Shown here in pieces: positions 55,125 to 64,000 of a stretch of DNA of 64,000 nucleotides. The notes beneath the pieces were generated by a model, which had not been told where the DNA came from, did no database searches, and saw only the letters and a program-made list of their open reading frames with translations. A program made the position numbers and the translations under genes. Origin of the DNA: Methylomonas aurea (GTDB taxonomy: Bacteria; Pseudomonadota; Gammaproteobacteria; Methylococcales; Methylomonadaceae). Every line of letters starts with the position of its first letter. Position 1 is the stretch's first letter. The stretch is from positions 1 to 64,000 of the forward strand of contig NZ_JANIBM010000004.1 of NCBI RefSeq assembly GCF_024505045.1, in the 5' to 3' direction.

Positions 55125-56993
55125 ATGCTTTTAGAAATAAGAGAAAAGGTGCATGGAGTTTTTGCATCGATCATATTGATATTTATTTGCGTGCTGTTTG
55201 GTTTGTGGGGCATTCAAAATTATCTCGGCGGCGGCAAAGAAGCGCCGGTAGTCACGGTGGAAGGCAAGGAGTTTTTCCAGCGCGACGTCAATCAGGCCTA
55301 CCAGCAATACGCCCAAAACCTGGCGGGTATGAAGTTCGACGAAGAAACGCTGAAAAAGCAGGCGTTGGAAAAACTGGTGCGCGACGAAGTATTGTTACAA
55401 TACGTCCAGTCTGAAAACCTGATTGTCAGTGACGACACCGCCAGAGATTTCATTCAATCGCTGGAGTATTTCCAAAAAGACGGCAAGTTCGATAAAACCC
55501 AATACCAAACCTTGTTGGCGTCGCAGGGCATGTCGTCTGCGGAGTTCGTCAATCGCATCAAAAAAGCCTTGGTTATGGAGCAGTTTCAGCGGGCCATCGT
55601 CGATAGCAGTTTCGCGACTCCTGCAGAAATCGCCGGGTTCTTCAAAATCCAGAACCAAACCCGAGATATCGAATACGTGGCAGTGCCGCTGGTTCCCGTC
55701 TCGCAACAGCCTGGTGACGATGAAATTACCGCGTATTACCAGCAACACCAGGACGATTACCGTACCGACGAACGCGTTTCGGTCGAGTATGTCGAATTGT
55801 CGGTCGATAAACTGGCATCCGGTATTGCAGCCGACGAAGAGCAGTTGAAAGCGTACTATGAAGATCAGAAAGCTCAATTCACCACTCAGGAGCGTCGCAA
55901 AATCAGCCATATACTGTTCGCTTTCGGTAAAGACAAGGACGCCGACGCCCAGGCGCTGCAAAGAGCCGTAAAAGCCAAGCAGGATTTGCAAACCAAGGAT
56001 TTCGCCGCGTTGGCGGCGGAAGTGTCCGACGACAAATTGACGGCGAAAAACGGCGGCGATTTGGGCCTGTTTAACGTCGGCGTGATGGAAAAAGCCTTCG
56101 AGGATGCCGCCAGCAAACTGAAGCTGGGCGAAGTTTCGGAACCGGTCCGTTCCGCTTTCGGTTACCACCTGATCAAAGTGACCGAACTGGTTCCCGGCGA
56201 AACCAAGCCCTACGAAGCGGTGAAAGCCGAAGTCGCCAAGGCCTATCAAAAGAGCCAAGCCGAAGCCAAATTCAATACCTTGGCTGAAAAGTTGGCCGAA
56301 GTCAGTTATGAAAACCCGGACAACTTAGCCGCCGCGGCCGATTTGCTGGGTAGTCCGCTACAGAAAACGGCTGAATTTACCCGGGTAAACGGCGAAGGCA
56401 TTGCCGCCGAAGAAAAAGTCCGTGCCGCCGCGTTCTCGGAAGACGTGTTGAAGGGCGCCAACAGCGAGCCGATCGAAGTCGGTGGCGATAAACTGGTGGT
56501 GTTGCGCGTAGCCTCGCACCAGCCCGCGGCAGTTAAGGAATTGAAAGATGTCAAAAAAGAGGTGATTGCCGCTATTCAACGCGACAAGGCCAGTCAGCAA
56601 GCGGTCGCCGCGGCGGATCAGGTCAAACAGGATCTGGCGTCCGGAAAAACGCTGGCTCAGGCTGCCGAAGCCAGAAAATTGGTTTTGAAAAAGGTGGACG
56701 GGTTGGCCCGCAATTCCAACCAGTTGCCCGCACCGGTCGTGCAGGAGATATTCAAAACCGCCAAGCCGCAAGCCGGTCGGCCGACTATCGCCGTGCTGGA
56801 TAACGCCGGCGGCGGCAAGTTGGTACTGGCCATTCACAAAGTCAACGAAGGCGCAATGTCCGAGGCCGACAAAAGCAAACAAGCTGCGATCTCGAAAAAC
56901 ATCGCTGCCGCTTTCGGCAAAGCGCAACTTGAAGCAGTGCTGAACGCGTTACAGGCCAAAGCCGATATCGAGATTCGGCCAGAGAAGCAATAA
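55125..56993 (+). CDS. ppiD: Membrane-anchored peptidyl-prolyl isomerase PpiD (SurA_N type)
   Basis: PpiD is a periplasmic chaperone tethered at the Sec exit. The 622-residue protein has one N-terminal membrane helix (VFASIILIFICVLFGLWGI, about 11-29), a SurA-like N-domain, a parvulin domain (about 225-350; RRKISHILFAFGK, then GDLGLFNVGVMEKAF and FGYHLIKVTELVPG) and a long C-terminal helical region. Gene order hupB-ppiD is conserved, here with two tRNA genes in between. A terminator lies right after it. Confidence 0.95.
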   Translation: MLLEIREKVHGVFASIILIFICVLFGLWGIQNYLGGGKEAPVVTVEGKEFFQRDVNQAYQQYAQNLAGMKFDEETLKKQALEKLVRDEVLLQYVQSENLIVSDDTARDFIQSLEYFQKDGKFDKTQYQTLLASQGMSSAEFVNRIKKALVMEQFQRAIVDSSFATPAEIAGFFKIQNQTRDIEYVAVPLVPVSQQPGDDEITAYYQQHQDDYRTDERVSVEYVELSVDKLASGIAADEEQLKAYYEDQKAQFTTQERRKISHILFAFGKDKDADAQALQRAVKAKQDLQTKDFAALAAEVSDDKLTAKNGGDLGLFNVGVMEKAFEDAASKLKLGEVSEPVRSAFGYHLIKVTELVPGETKPYEAVKAEVAKAYQKSQAEAKFNTLAEKLAEVSYENPDNLAAAADLLGSPLQKTAEFTRVNGEGIAAEEKVRAAAFSEDVLKGANSEPIEVGGDKLVVLRVASHQPAAVKELKDVKKEVIAAIQRDKASQQAVAAADQVKQDLASGKTLAQAAEARKLVLKKVDGLARNSNQLPAPVVQEIFKTAKPQAGRPTIAVLDNAGGGKLVLAIHKVNEGAMSEADKSKQAAISKNIAAAFGKAQLEAVLNALQAKADIEIRPEKQ

Positions 56994-57012
56994 TCCGGTT
57001 AGCCAAGCTTGA

Positions 57013-57038
57013 AAAGGGAGCGTTGAGCTCCCTTTTTT
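57013..57038 (+). terminator. Terminator after ppiD
   Basis: AAAGGGAGC-gttga-GCTCCCTTT followed by T residues, 20 bp past the ppiD stop, is a classical Rho-independent terminator. Confidence 0.92.
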
Positions 57039-57231
57039 ATGCCCGCAACCGGCCAAACTGGCGATCTCGGCGAATTGTTGGCAGCGGATTGTCGAAGCCA
57101 TTTTGCAAATCGCCGGCCTGCGGTTAAAGTAAACCCGAATTAAGGACGATTTCTGAAAATCGGGGTACCGGACTCGAGTCAAGCCGATAACAGCCCGTCC
57201 TTTCGCATCGAAACTCTCGGACAGACTTACC

Positions 57232-59079
57232 ATGGAAAAACCATTCGCTTCTCGGGATTGGACGCTTTACGGCTTGGTTTGCTTGGCGCTCGTGCTGATC
57301 GTATTGACGATGTACCAGATAGATCGGCAGTGGCTGAAGCTTAGCGAAATGCAGGCCGCATTGGCCGAACAAGCCCAGGCCATGCGCGAATTGCGCGGCT
57401 TGGCAAGCAGCGGTGCGTTGACAGCTCAGACGCAAAATGCACAACCTGGCAGTGTCGCCCCAGCTTTTCAACGGGCCCATGCCGCAACCAAGCTGCCGGA
57501 TTATGCCCCAGGCGACTGGAGCGTCGAAGCCTTCGGCACTAATCTGAAAACCATTACGCCACTGGTATCGACCGATGCCTACGCCTCGAATGTGCAAAGC
57601 TACGTTCAGGAAAGCCTGATCACCCGCAACCCGGATACGCTGGCCTGGGAAGGTTTGATCGCCAAAAGCTGGACGGTTAGCGAAGACGGTCTCACCATTG
57701 CTTTCGAGTTGCGCGACGACGTCACTTTCTCCGACGGCCAGCCGCTGACCGCCGACGACGTGGTGTTCAGCTTCAATTTCATCATGACCGAGGCGATCCA
57801 GGCGCCGCGCGAACGTGCCTATTTGCAGAAGATTCAGTCGGTCAAGGCCGAAGGCAAATACCGGGTGGTGTTCACCTACAAGGAACCGTATTTCGAAGCA
57901 CTGTCCCTGGCTGGCGGCATGAATATCCTGCCCAAGCATTTTTACGAACCTTACTTAAAAGAACCGCAAAAATTCAACGAATCCAAAGGCCTGTTGTTGG
58001 GTAGCGGCCCGTATAAATTGGCCGATCCGAACAGCTGGACCCCGGACCGGGGCAACGTGGAGCTGGTGCGCAACGAGCGCTACTGGGGTGACGTGCAGCC
58101 GGCCTACAACCGCATCTTGTGGAAAATCATCCAAAACGACAGCGCCCGCCTGACCACCTACCGCAACGGCGATATCGACTCCTACTCGGCGCGAGCCTCG
58201 GAATACAAACAACTGCAAAACGACGCCCAGATTCAAGCCAAGAGCCAAAGCTTCGAATACATGCCGCCGGTAGTCGGATATAGCTACATCGGCTGGAACC
58301 AGCTGCGCGGCGGCAAGCCGACTCGTTTCGCCGACAAGCGCGTGCGCCAGGCCATGAGCTATTTGACCGACACCGGCCGCATCATCAAGGACGTGTTCCT
58401 GGGCTATGCCGAGCCGGCGGTCAGTCCGTTCGGCAACGCCAGCAAGCAGCACGACGCTACCTTGCAGCCGTATCAGGCCAATTTGGACAAGGCCAAGGCT
58501 TTATTGAAAGACGCCGGCTACGAAGACCGCAACCAGGACGGCGTGTTGGAAGACAAAACAGGTCAGCCGTTCGAATTCAAACTGACTTACTTCCAGGCCA
58601 ACGAAGACACCAGCCGCATGGTGCTGTTGTTGAAGGATCTGTACGCCAAGGCCGGCGTCAAACTGGTGCCGTTCCCGCAGGAATGGCCGGTGATGCTGGA
58701 GAACCTGGATAAAAAAGACTTCGACGCGATCACCCTGGGCTGGACCAGCAGCATCGAAACCGATCTGTACCAAGCCTTCCATAGCTCGCAGGCGGTCAGC
58801 AAAGGCGACAACTTCATCGGCTATCAAAATCCGGAACTGGACAAATTGATCGACGCCGCCCGCCGTACCGTCGACGAAGGCAAACGCATGCCGCTGTGGC
58901 AGCAGGCCGAACGCATCCTCTACGAAGACCAACCCTATACCTTCCTGATGCGCCGCAAAAGCCTGTTGTTCGTCGACAAGCGTATTCGCAATCTACAAAT
59001 GACCAAACTGGGCTTGAACCTGGGTTCGCTGCCGCTGGAAAACTACGTGCCGCTGGCCCAGCAAAAATACACCCAATAA
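57232..59079 (+). CDS. Oligopeptide-type ABC substrate-binding protein, membrane-anchored
   Basis: This 615-residue protein has a family 5 solute-binding domain (about residues 95-600) with GLTIAFELRDDVTFSDGQPL, NRILWKIIQND and LGWTSSIETDLYQAF. The N-terminus is unusual: a membrane helix (LYGLVCLALVLIVLTMYQI, about 13-31), then a short coiled coil (LSEMQAALAEQAQAMRELRG, about 37-56) and a flexible linker. There is no lipobox cysteine or clear cleavage site. It may stay anchored and pair through the coiled coil. It heads a four-gene transporter operon and binds peptides or similar ligands, unproven. Confidence 0.9.
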   Translation: MEKPFASRDWTLYGLVCLALVLIVLTMYQIDRQWLKLSEMQAALAEQAQAMRELRGLASSGALTAQTQNAQPGSVAPAFQRAHAATKLPDYAPGDWSVEAFGTNLKTITPLVSTDAYASNVQSYVQESLITRNPDTLAWEGLIAKSWTVSEDGLTIAFELRDDVTFSDGQPLTADDVVFSFNFIMTEAIQAPRERAYLQKIQSVKAEGKYRVVFTYKEPYFEALSLAGGMNILPKHFYEPYLKEPQKFNESKGLLLGSGPYKLADPNSWTPDRGNVELVRNERYWGDVQPAYNRILWKIIQNDSARLTTYRNGDIDSYSARASEYKQLQNDAQIQAKSQSFEYMPPVVGYSYIGWNQLRGGKPTRFADKRVRQAMSYLTDTGRIIKDVFLGYAEPAVSPFGNASKQHDATLQPYQANLDKAKALLKDAGYEDRNQDGVLEDKTGQPFEFKLTYFQANEDTSRMVLLLKDLYAKAGVKLVPFPQEWPVMLENLDKKDFDAITLGWTSSIETDLYQAFHSSQAVSKGDNFIGYQNPELDKLIDAARRTVDEGKRMPLWQQAERILYEDQPYTFLMRRKSLLFVDKRIRNLQMTKLGLNLGSLPLENYVPLAQQKYTQ

Positions 59080-59094
59080 GCCGGAGGACGCCGG

Positions 59095-60168
59095 ATGCTG
59101 ACTTATCTGCTGCGCCGCCTGCTGTTGATGGTGCCGACTTTGCTGGGCATCACCATCGTCGTGTTCACGGTGATGGCCGCGTCGCCGGGTGGCATCAGCG
59201 CCCAGACCCTGGTCGGCGGCATGGACATGAAGCCGCAGGAAAAGCAGGCCCTGCTGGACTATTACAACAAGCGCTACGGCCTGGACCAGCCGGCGCCGCT
59301 GCAATACCTGCGCTGGCTGAACAATGTTTCGCCGGTCGGTTTCGTCGCCGACGAGCAGGGCCGCCAGTCGTTCTCGCTGAGCAAAGGCATGGACCTCGGT
59401 ACCAGTTTTCAATACGGCCGGCCGGTCGCCGACATCCTCGCCGAGCGCATCCCGATTACCTTGCTGCTCAATCTGGTGACGATACCGTTCACTTACGCGC
59501 TGGCGATCTGGATCGGCATGAAATCGGCGACCGAGCGCGGCGGCGCGTTCGATGTCGGTTCCAGCCTGGCGATGTTGGGCTTGTGGTCGATCCCGACCAT
59601 GCTGGCCGGCGTCCTGCTGCTGGGTTTCTTCGCCAACGTCCAATATTTTCAATGGTTTCCCACCGCCGGCCTCAGCGCCCGCGAAGCGCTGGACATGCCG
59701 TTTTTGCCGCATTGGGACGACAGCGGTTTCGTGCGCGGCTTTTTGCTGGATCGCATCTGGCACTTGGTGTTGCCGGTGATTTGTCTGTCCTACGGCGGCT
59801 TTGCCGCGCTGGCCAAGCTGACCCGCACCTCGATCCTGGAGAACCTGCACGCCGACTATGCCCGCACCGCCCGCGCCAAGGGCCTGTCCGAAAACGACGT
59901 GTTGTGGAAACACGTGTTCCGCAACAGCCTGTTGCCGTTGATTACCGTCTCGGCCGGCTTGCTGCCGAGTTTGCTGGCGGGTTCGTTGATCGTCGAGAAC
60001 ATTTTCAGCATCAACGGCATGGGCCAACTGGCGGTCGAAGCGGTGAAGGGCAGAGACCGCGAGCTGGTGTTGTCGATCACCTGGATCAGCGGCTTTTTGA
60101 CCCTGATCGGCTATCTGATCGCCGACTTCTGTTACACGCTGGCCGACCCGCGGGTGAGTTATGACTAG
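59095..60168 (+). CDS. Peptide ABC transporter permease, OppB type
   Basis: This 357-residue inner membrane permease begins MLTYLLRRLLLMVPTLLGIT, the OppB/DppB motif, and has the ATPase-contact EAA loop (DYARTARAKGLSENDVLWKHV) followed by NSLLPLITVSAG. Typical OppB has six helices, and the pattern here fits. GGAGG lies before the ATG, 15 bp after the binding-protein gene. The end overlaps the next gene by 8 bp. Confidence 0.95.
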   Translation: MLTYLLRRLLLMVPTLLGITIVVFTVMAASPGGISAQTLVGGMDMKPQEKQALLDYYNKRYGLDQPAPLQYLRWLNNVSPVGFVADEQGRQSFSLSKGMDLGTSFQYGRPVADILAERIPITLLLNLVTIPFTYALAIWIGMKSATERGGAFDVGSSLAMLGLWSIPTMLAGVLLLGFFANVQYFQWFPTAGLSAREALDMPFLPHWDDSGFVRGFLLDRIWHLVLPVICLSYGGFAALAKLTRTSILENLHADYARTARAKGLSENDVLWKHVFRNSLLPLITVSAGLLPSLLAGSLIVENIFSINGMGQLAVEAVKGRDRELVLSITWISGFLTLIGYLIADFCYTLADPRVSYD

Positions 60169-61342
60169 GCCTGTGGTCAGCCGGCAATCCTTCGCCGCTC
60201 GCATCTGGCGCCGCACGCTGGACGGCGTCGGCGTCAAATTCGGCTTGGCCTGGGTTGGCGTGTTGGTGTTCTTTGCGGTGTTCGCGCCATTTTTGGCCAA
60301 CTCGATGCCGCTATTGATGAGCAAAAACGGCGAAATTTCCGCGCCGGTGCTGCGCTATCTATCGATCGAGGACGCCTGGATTCTGGCGGGGTTTTTCATC
60401 GCGTTGGCGGTGTCGCGGTTGCCGTTGGCAGGCGGCGCCAAGTTTTTACTGTTTCTGGCCGGCACCGGGCTGGCTGCCTTGATTGCCAACCTGACCGTGC
60501 AACCGCCGGCGCTGGTGATTTACGACGATTTTCGCGGCCCGGAATACAGCCAGGTCGATTGGAAAGTCATGCCGCCGATTCCCTATGCGCCCGGCGATTA
60601 CCTGCGCGACCTCGGTAGCAAGGGTCTGGAAGCGCCGTTCGCCAGCGCGGGCCACGTCCATTGGCTGGGCACCGAAGAAAACGGCGCCGACGTGTTGAGC
60701 CGGATGATCCACGCCAGCCGCATCGCTCTCAGCATCGGTTTCATCGCCACCGGCATTGCCCTGGCGATCGGCATCGTCGTCGGCGGGTTGATGGGCTATT
60801 TTTCCGGTGTGGTCGATATGCTCGGCATGCGCCTGGTGGAAATCTTCGAGGATATTCCCACGCTATTTCTACTGCTGACCTTCGTCGCCTTCTTCGGCCG
60901 CAGCCTGTACATGATGATGGTCATCATCGGTGTCACCGGCTGGTCGGGCTATGCCCGCTACGTGCGTACCGAGTTTCTGAAACTGCGCAAGCAGGATTAC
61001 GTGCAGGCGGCGATTGCTAGCGGCTTGCCGCTGCCGTCGATCCTGTTCCGCCACATGTTACCCAACGGTGTCGCGCCACTGCTGGTCGCGGTCAGCTTCG
61101 GCGTGGCCGGGGCGATTTTGTCGGAAGCCACCTTGAGTTTTCTCGGTCTCGGCGTGGTCGATGCGCCGTCTTGGGGAGCGATGTTGGACCAGGCGGTCAA
61201 GTCCTCGACCTTCAACTGGTGGATGGCGGTATTTCCCGGCGGGGCGATTTTCATGACGGTGTTCGCCTACAACCTGATCGGCGAAGCGTTCAGGGACGCG
61301 ATCGATCCGAAATTGTCGCGCCGCAACGGAGGCGAGTCGTGA
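60161..61342 (+). CDS. Peptide ABC transporter permease, OppC type, with extra helices
   Basis: This 393-residue permease is longer than the usual 280-300 residues of OppC. Two additional hydrophobic segments (about 70-88, ILAGFFIALAVSRLPL, and 92-108) lie between the first helix and the periplasmic stretch. The C-terminal half carries the standard core: TEENGADVLSRMIHASRIAL, EIFEDIPTLFLLL, and the EAA loop RTEFLKLRKQDYVQAAIASG. The YejE-like family often has such an insert. It overlaps OppB and OppDF, so the operon is tightly coupled. Confidence 0.93.
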   Translation: MTRPVVSRQSFAARIWRRTLDGVGVKFGLAWVGVLVFFAVFAPFLANSMPLLMSKNGEISAPVLRYLSIEDAWILAGFFIALAVSRLPLAGGAKFLLFLAGTGLAALIANLTVQPPALVIYDDFRGPEYSQVDWKVMPPIPYAPGDYLRDLGSKGLEAPFASAGHVHWLGTEENGADVLSRMIHASRIALSIGFIATGIALAIGIVVGGLMGYFSGVVDMLGMRLVEIFEDIPTLFLLLTFVAFFGRSLYMMMVIIGVTGWSGYARYVRTEFLKLRKQDYVQAAIASGLPLPSILFRHMLPNGVAPLLVAVSFGVAGAILSEATLSFLGLGVVDAPSWGAMLDQAVKSSTFNWWMAVFPGGAIFMTVFAYNLIGEAFRDAIDPKLSRRNGGES

Positions 61343-63213
61343 GCGCGCCGTTATTGCAAGTCAAAAACCTGCGCACCTACCTGCACACCGGCGCCGAGCC
61401 GGTTAAAGCCGTGGAAGACGTCAGCTTCGAGATTCCGCAAGGCGAAACCTTTTGCCTGGTCGGCGAATCCGGCAGCGGCAAGTCGATCAGCGCCTTGTCG
61501 GTGATCCGTTTGTTGCCGGACGGTATCGCCAACCATCCCAGCGGCCAAATTCTGTTCGAGGGCCGCGACCTGCTGACCTTGCCCGATGCCGATATCCGCC
61601 AGGTGCGCGGCGCGCAGATTGCGATGATCTTCCAGGAACCGATGACTTCACTGAACCCGGTGTTGACAGTCGGCGAGCAAATCATCGAAGCGCTGCAACT
61701 GCATTACCCGGACATGAACCCGGACGAGGCGGAGCAACGCGCGGTCGCTGCCTTGACCCAGGTGCAGATACCCAGTCCCGGCTCGCGCTTTCGCGATTAC
61801 CCACACCAACTGTCCGGCGGCCAGCGCCAGCGAGTGATGATCGCGATGGCGTTGGCCTGCCAGCCAAAACTGCTGATCGCCGACGAGCCGACCACTGCGC
61901 TGGACGTCACCGTGCAGGCCGAAATCCTGCGCCTGATGCGGCAGCTGCAAGACGACACCGGCATGAGCATGCTGTTCATCACCCACGACTTCGGCGTCGT
62001 CGCGCAAATGGCGCACTGGGTCGGCGTGATGCAGTCCGGCCATCTGGTAGAAGCCGGCCGCTGCCGCGACGTGCTGGGCAATCCGCAACATCCTTACACG
62101 CAAAAACTGTTGGCTTCGGTGCCGGAGAATCTGGCCAAGCCCGATGTCTCCGCATCCCCGAAAGCCGTTCGCGCTGAGCCCGTCGAAGCGCCGCCACCAC
62201 TCACCGAAATACCACCACCTCTCTCCGCTCACGCTGAGAAGGATCGAAAATCGCTTTCCGTTTTGGAACGGGCCGGTCTGAAGCTGCAGGCGGCATCGGC
62301 TACCGCAGTTGATGTCATTCCGGTCGAGGCACAGGCAGCCGCTGCGCGGGTTGAACCCACCGCGAACCTGCAACCAGCCGAGCCTGCAATTGGAACAAAA
62401 CTGCAAGCCGCTACCGAAAGCGAAGCGCTAATCCAGATCCGCAACCTGAAAGTCTGGTTCCCGGTGCGCAAGGGTCTGCTGCGCCGCGTGGTCGATCACA
62501 TCAAAGCCGTCGACGACGTGTCGTTGGATATCCCGCGCGGCGAAATCGTCGCGCTGGTCGGCGAATCCGGTTGCGGCAAAACCACGCTGGGCCGCGCCGT
62601 GCTGCAACTGGAGCCGCCGACCGAGGGCAGCATCAAGATAGCCGGCCGGGAGCTGGTCGGCTTGTCCGCCAAAGAATTGCGGCCGTTGCGTCGGCAAATG
62701 CAGATCGCCTTTCAAGATCCGCAATCGTCGTTGAATCCGCGATTATTGATAGAAACTACCTTGACCGAACCGATGCAGGTGCACGGCATCGGCGCCAGCC
62801 GCGACGAACGCATCGCGCTGGCCGAGCAACTGTTGGACGACATGCAGCTCGGCCGCGAGGCGCTGTGGCGCTATCCGCACGAATTCTCCGGCGGCCAACG
62901 CCAGCGCATCGGCCTGGCGCGGGCTTTGGCGTTAAATCCGGAATTCATCGTCTGCGACGAAATCACCAGCGCGCTGGACGTGTCGGTGCAGGCGGAAATT
63001 CTGCAATTGTTGCTGGACATCCGCCGCCGGCGTAATCTGACTTTGTTGTTTATCACCCATAACATTGGGGTGGTGGAGTATTTGAGCGATAGGACGGTGG
63101 TAATGTATAGAGGGAAGGTGGTGGAGCAGGGGGCGACGGCGAAGGTTTGCGGGGCGCCGGAGCATGAGTATACGCAGAGGTTGTTGTCGGCGGTGCCGAG
63201 GTTGGTAATTTGA
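61339..63213 (+). CDS. Fused peptide ABC transporter ATPase (OppD-OppF)
   Basis: This 624-residue protein holds two complete ATPase domains. The first (residues 1 to about 260) has Walker A GESGSGKS, signature LSGGQRQRV and Walker [13 protein letters not shown]. The second (from about 364) has [18 protein letters not shown] and [12 protein letters not shown]; the usual EP is changed to EI. An Ala/Pro-rich linker of about 100 residues joins them and contains [12 protein letters not shown]. Single-chain OppDF proteins occur in YejF-type transporters, so this resembles YejF. The start GTG at 61339 overlaps the permease stop. Confidence 0.93.
   Translation: MSAPLLQVKNLRTYLHTGAEPVKAVEDVSFEIPQGETFCLVGESGSGKSISALSVIRLLPDGIANHPSGQILFEGRDLLTLPDADIRQVRGAQIAMIFQEPMTSLNPVLTVGEQIIEALQLHYPDMNPDEAEQRAVAALTQVQIPSPGSRFRDYPHQLSGGQRQRVMIAMALACQPKLLIADEPTTALDVTVQAEILRLMRQLQDDTGMSMLFITHDFGVVAQMAHWVGVMQSGHLVEAGRCRDVLGNPQHPYTQKLLASVPENLAKPDVSASPKAVRAEPVEAPPPLTEIPPPLSAHAEKDRKSLSVLERAGLKLQAASATAVDVIPVEAQAAAARVEPTANLQPAEPAIGTKLQAATESEALIQIRNLKVWFPVRKGLLRRVVDHIKAVDDVSLDIPRGEIVALVGESGCGKTTLGRAVLQLEPPTEGSIKIAGRELVGLSAKELRPLRRQMQIAFQDPQSSLNPRLLIETTLTEPMQVHGIGASRDERIALAEQLLDDMQLGREALWRYPHEFSGGQRQRIGLARALALNPEFIVCDEITSALDVSVQAEILQLLLDIRRRRNLTLLFITHNIGVVEYLSDRTVVMYRGKVVEQGATAKVCGAPEHEYTQRLLSAVPRLVI
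62165..62245. repeat. REP-like sequence in the OppD-OppF linker
   Basis: GTTCGCGCTGAGCCCGTCGA starts at 62167, and a related ACGCTGAGAAGGATCGAAA lies at 62231-62249. The core GCTGAGCCxGTCGAAG is a motif I recognise as a common intergenic repeat in proteobacterial genomes, where it is read in proteins as RAEPVEA. Here it sits in frame in the interdomain linker. Confidence 0.5.
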
Positions 63214-63355
63214 TTTTAAATTGATCTAGACAACTCTTTAATAAAAGGACAGTAAAATACCTGTAGGCGAGTTTATATATTGGCTTTCAATTTTTTAGCT
63301 AATCGTTGTCGAACAAAAATTAAGATTTCGAAGTTTTTATTTTTACAAAGGGAAT

Positions 63356-64000
63356 ATGAAACCAACTTCAGCTGCAAAACAATTGTTTTTTAACACCGTC
63401 AAGATAGATACGAAAACTGCTGCCGGTGGATCAGGAACGGGAACAGGATTTTCTTTTGTCTATAGCGAAAATGGCGAGCATTATCCGTTTATTGTTACAA
63501 ATAAGCATGTTGTCTCCAATGCCGTTGAGACTGGAATAACTTTTATAACAAAAAAAGACGGGAAGCCTCAATTAGGTAACGGCTTCAGATTGGTAATTGA
63601 TAGAAGTCTTGATTTATGGCATGGCCATCCCGATGAAGATATAGACGTTACTGTTATTCCTCTTGCGCCATTAGAGAATAGTTTAAAAGAGTTGGGTCAA
63701 GAGGTTTTTATTCAGCCAGTCTCCGAAGAAATTATTGCTTCGCATGATGATTTGAAAGGCTTAGATGCGCTGGAAGAAATAACTTTTATCGGTTACCCAA
63801 ACGGTTTATGGGACTCTAAAAACCTTACACCAATCATGCGAAAGGGATATACAGCAACACCTATCGAATTAGATTTTCAAGGTCGCCCTATTTTTTTAAT
63901 TGATGCATCGGTTTTTCCAGGATCAAGTGGTAGTCCTGTATTCGTATTTAATCAAGGAAGTTATGTGAAAGATGGAAATATTAACCTGGGTAGTAGATTA
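63356..64000 (+). CDS. Trypsin-like serine protease, N-terminal part (cut by window edge)
   Basis: The frame is open from an ATG at 63356 (GGGAA upstream) to the right edge, 215 residues. It shows the trypsin triad: His51 in IVTNKHVVS, Asp97 in DIDVTVIPL, and Ser191 in PGSSGSPVF. There is no signal peptide, so it may act in the cytoplasm. The gene is clearly richer in A and T than all upstream genes, with many AAA, AAT, ATA and TTA codons, which suggests recent acquisition. Proteases of this kind occur in some bacterial defence systems, but nothing here proves that. The C-terminal domains are outside the window. Confidence 0.85.
   Translation, partial: MKPTSAAKQLFFNTVKIDTKTAAGGSGTGTGFSFVYSENGEHYPFIVTNKHVVSNAVETGITFITKKDGKPQLGNGFRLVIDRSLDLWHGHPDEDIDVTVIPLAPLENSLKELGQEVFIQPVSEEIIASHDDLKGLDALEEITFIGYPNGLWDSKNLTPIMRKGYTATPIELDFQGRPIFLIDASVFPGSSGSPVFVFNQGSYVKDGNINLGSRL

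Noticed and set aside
58896-60164. 422-codon plus-strand frame over the binding-protein/OppB junction
   Set aside because: It is a frame shadow of OppB, rich in Arg, Gly and Ala; the OppB frame has the permease motifs and helices.

Overview
The window reads as a chromosomal segment of a GC-rich gammaproteobacterium that fixes nitrogen. The gene order nifB-fdxN-nifO-...-nifQ, a Shethna-type FeSII protein, mdtABC, ntrYX behind def-fmt-rsmB, and the tig-clpP-clpX-lon-hupB-ppiD block all fit this. Together they suggest a methanotroph of the Methylococcales (Methylomonas-like). That genus-level guess is inference, because no methane oxidation gene lies in the window.

Layout. (1) 1-1249, minus: start of a large secreted autotransporter-type protein with 97-residue tandem repeats, cut by the left edge. 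(2) 1487-6720, plus: a NifA/sigma-54 controlled nif unit. NifB makes the FeMo-co precursor, NifQ supplies molybdenum, and between them lie a ferredoxin, an ArsC-like NifO, a flavodiiron protein, a 2Fe-2S ferredoxin and FeSII, a set that looks like oxygen protection for nitrogenase. (3) 6934-11518: a BrnT/BrnA toxin-antitoxin pair, a TonB-dependent receptor, a long AT-rich intergenic stretch and a periplasmic thioredoxin. (4) 11649-24938: three DUF3391/HD-GYP cyclic-di-GMP phosphodiesterase-like genes, the third with altered metal-site motifs, surrounding an mdtABC-type RND efflux operon, a cupin and a polysaccharide chain-length protein.

(5) 24935-33904, minus: LPS heptosyltransferases, ilvE, a CHAD protein, phosphatidylserine synthase, a Tsx-like porin, and ilvC, ilvH and ilvI. 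These cover branched-chain amino acid and envelope synthesis. (6) 34047-42494: a phosphopantetheinyl transferase convergent with rplM-rpsI, then the minus-strand operon def-fmt-rsmB-DUF4390-ntrY-ntrX. NtrX has lost the sigma-54 contact loop and a Walker B aspartate. (7) 42735-57000, mainly plus: a LysM protein, dprA, smg, topA, tRNA-Leu, tig, clpP, clpX, lon, hupB, tRNA-Val, tRNA-Asp and ppiD, a protein quality-control and DNA-topology block with a heat-shock-like promoter before lon. (8) 57232-63213, plus: an oligopeptide-type ABC importer with a membrane-anchored binding protein and OppD and OppF fused into one chain. (9) 63356-64000, plus: an AT-rich trypsin-like protease, cut by the right edge, that looks acquired.

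No CRISPR array, insertion sequence, phage gene, rRNA gene or replication origin was recognised. The most distinctive items are the oxygen-protection genes inside the nif unit, the alternating autotransporter repeats, the degenerate NtrX and third HD-GYP protein, and the OppDF fusion with a repeat-like linker.
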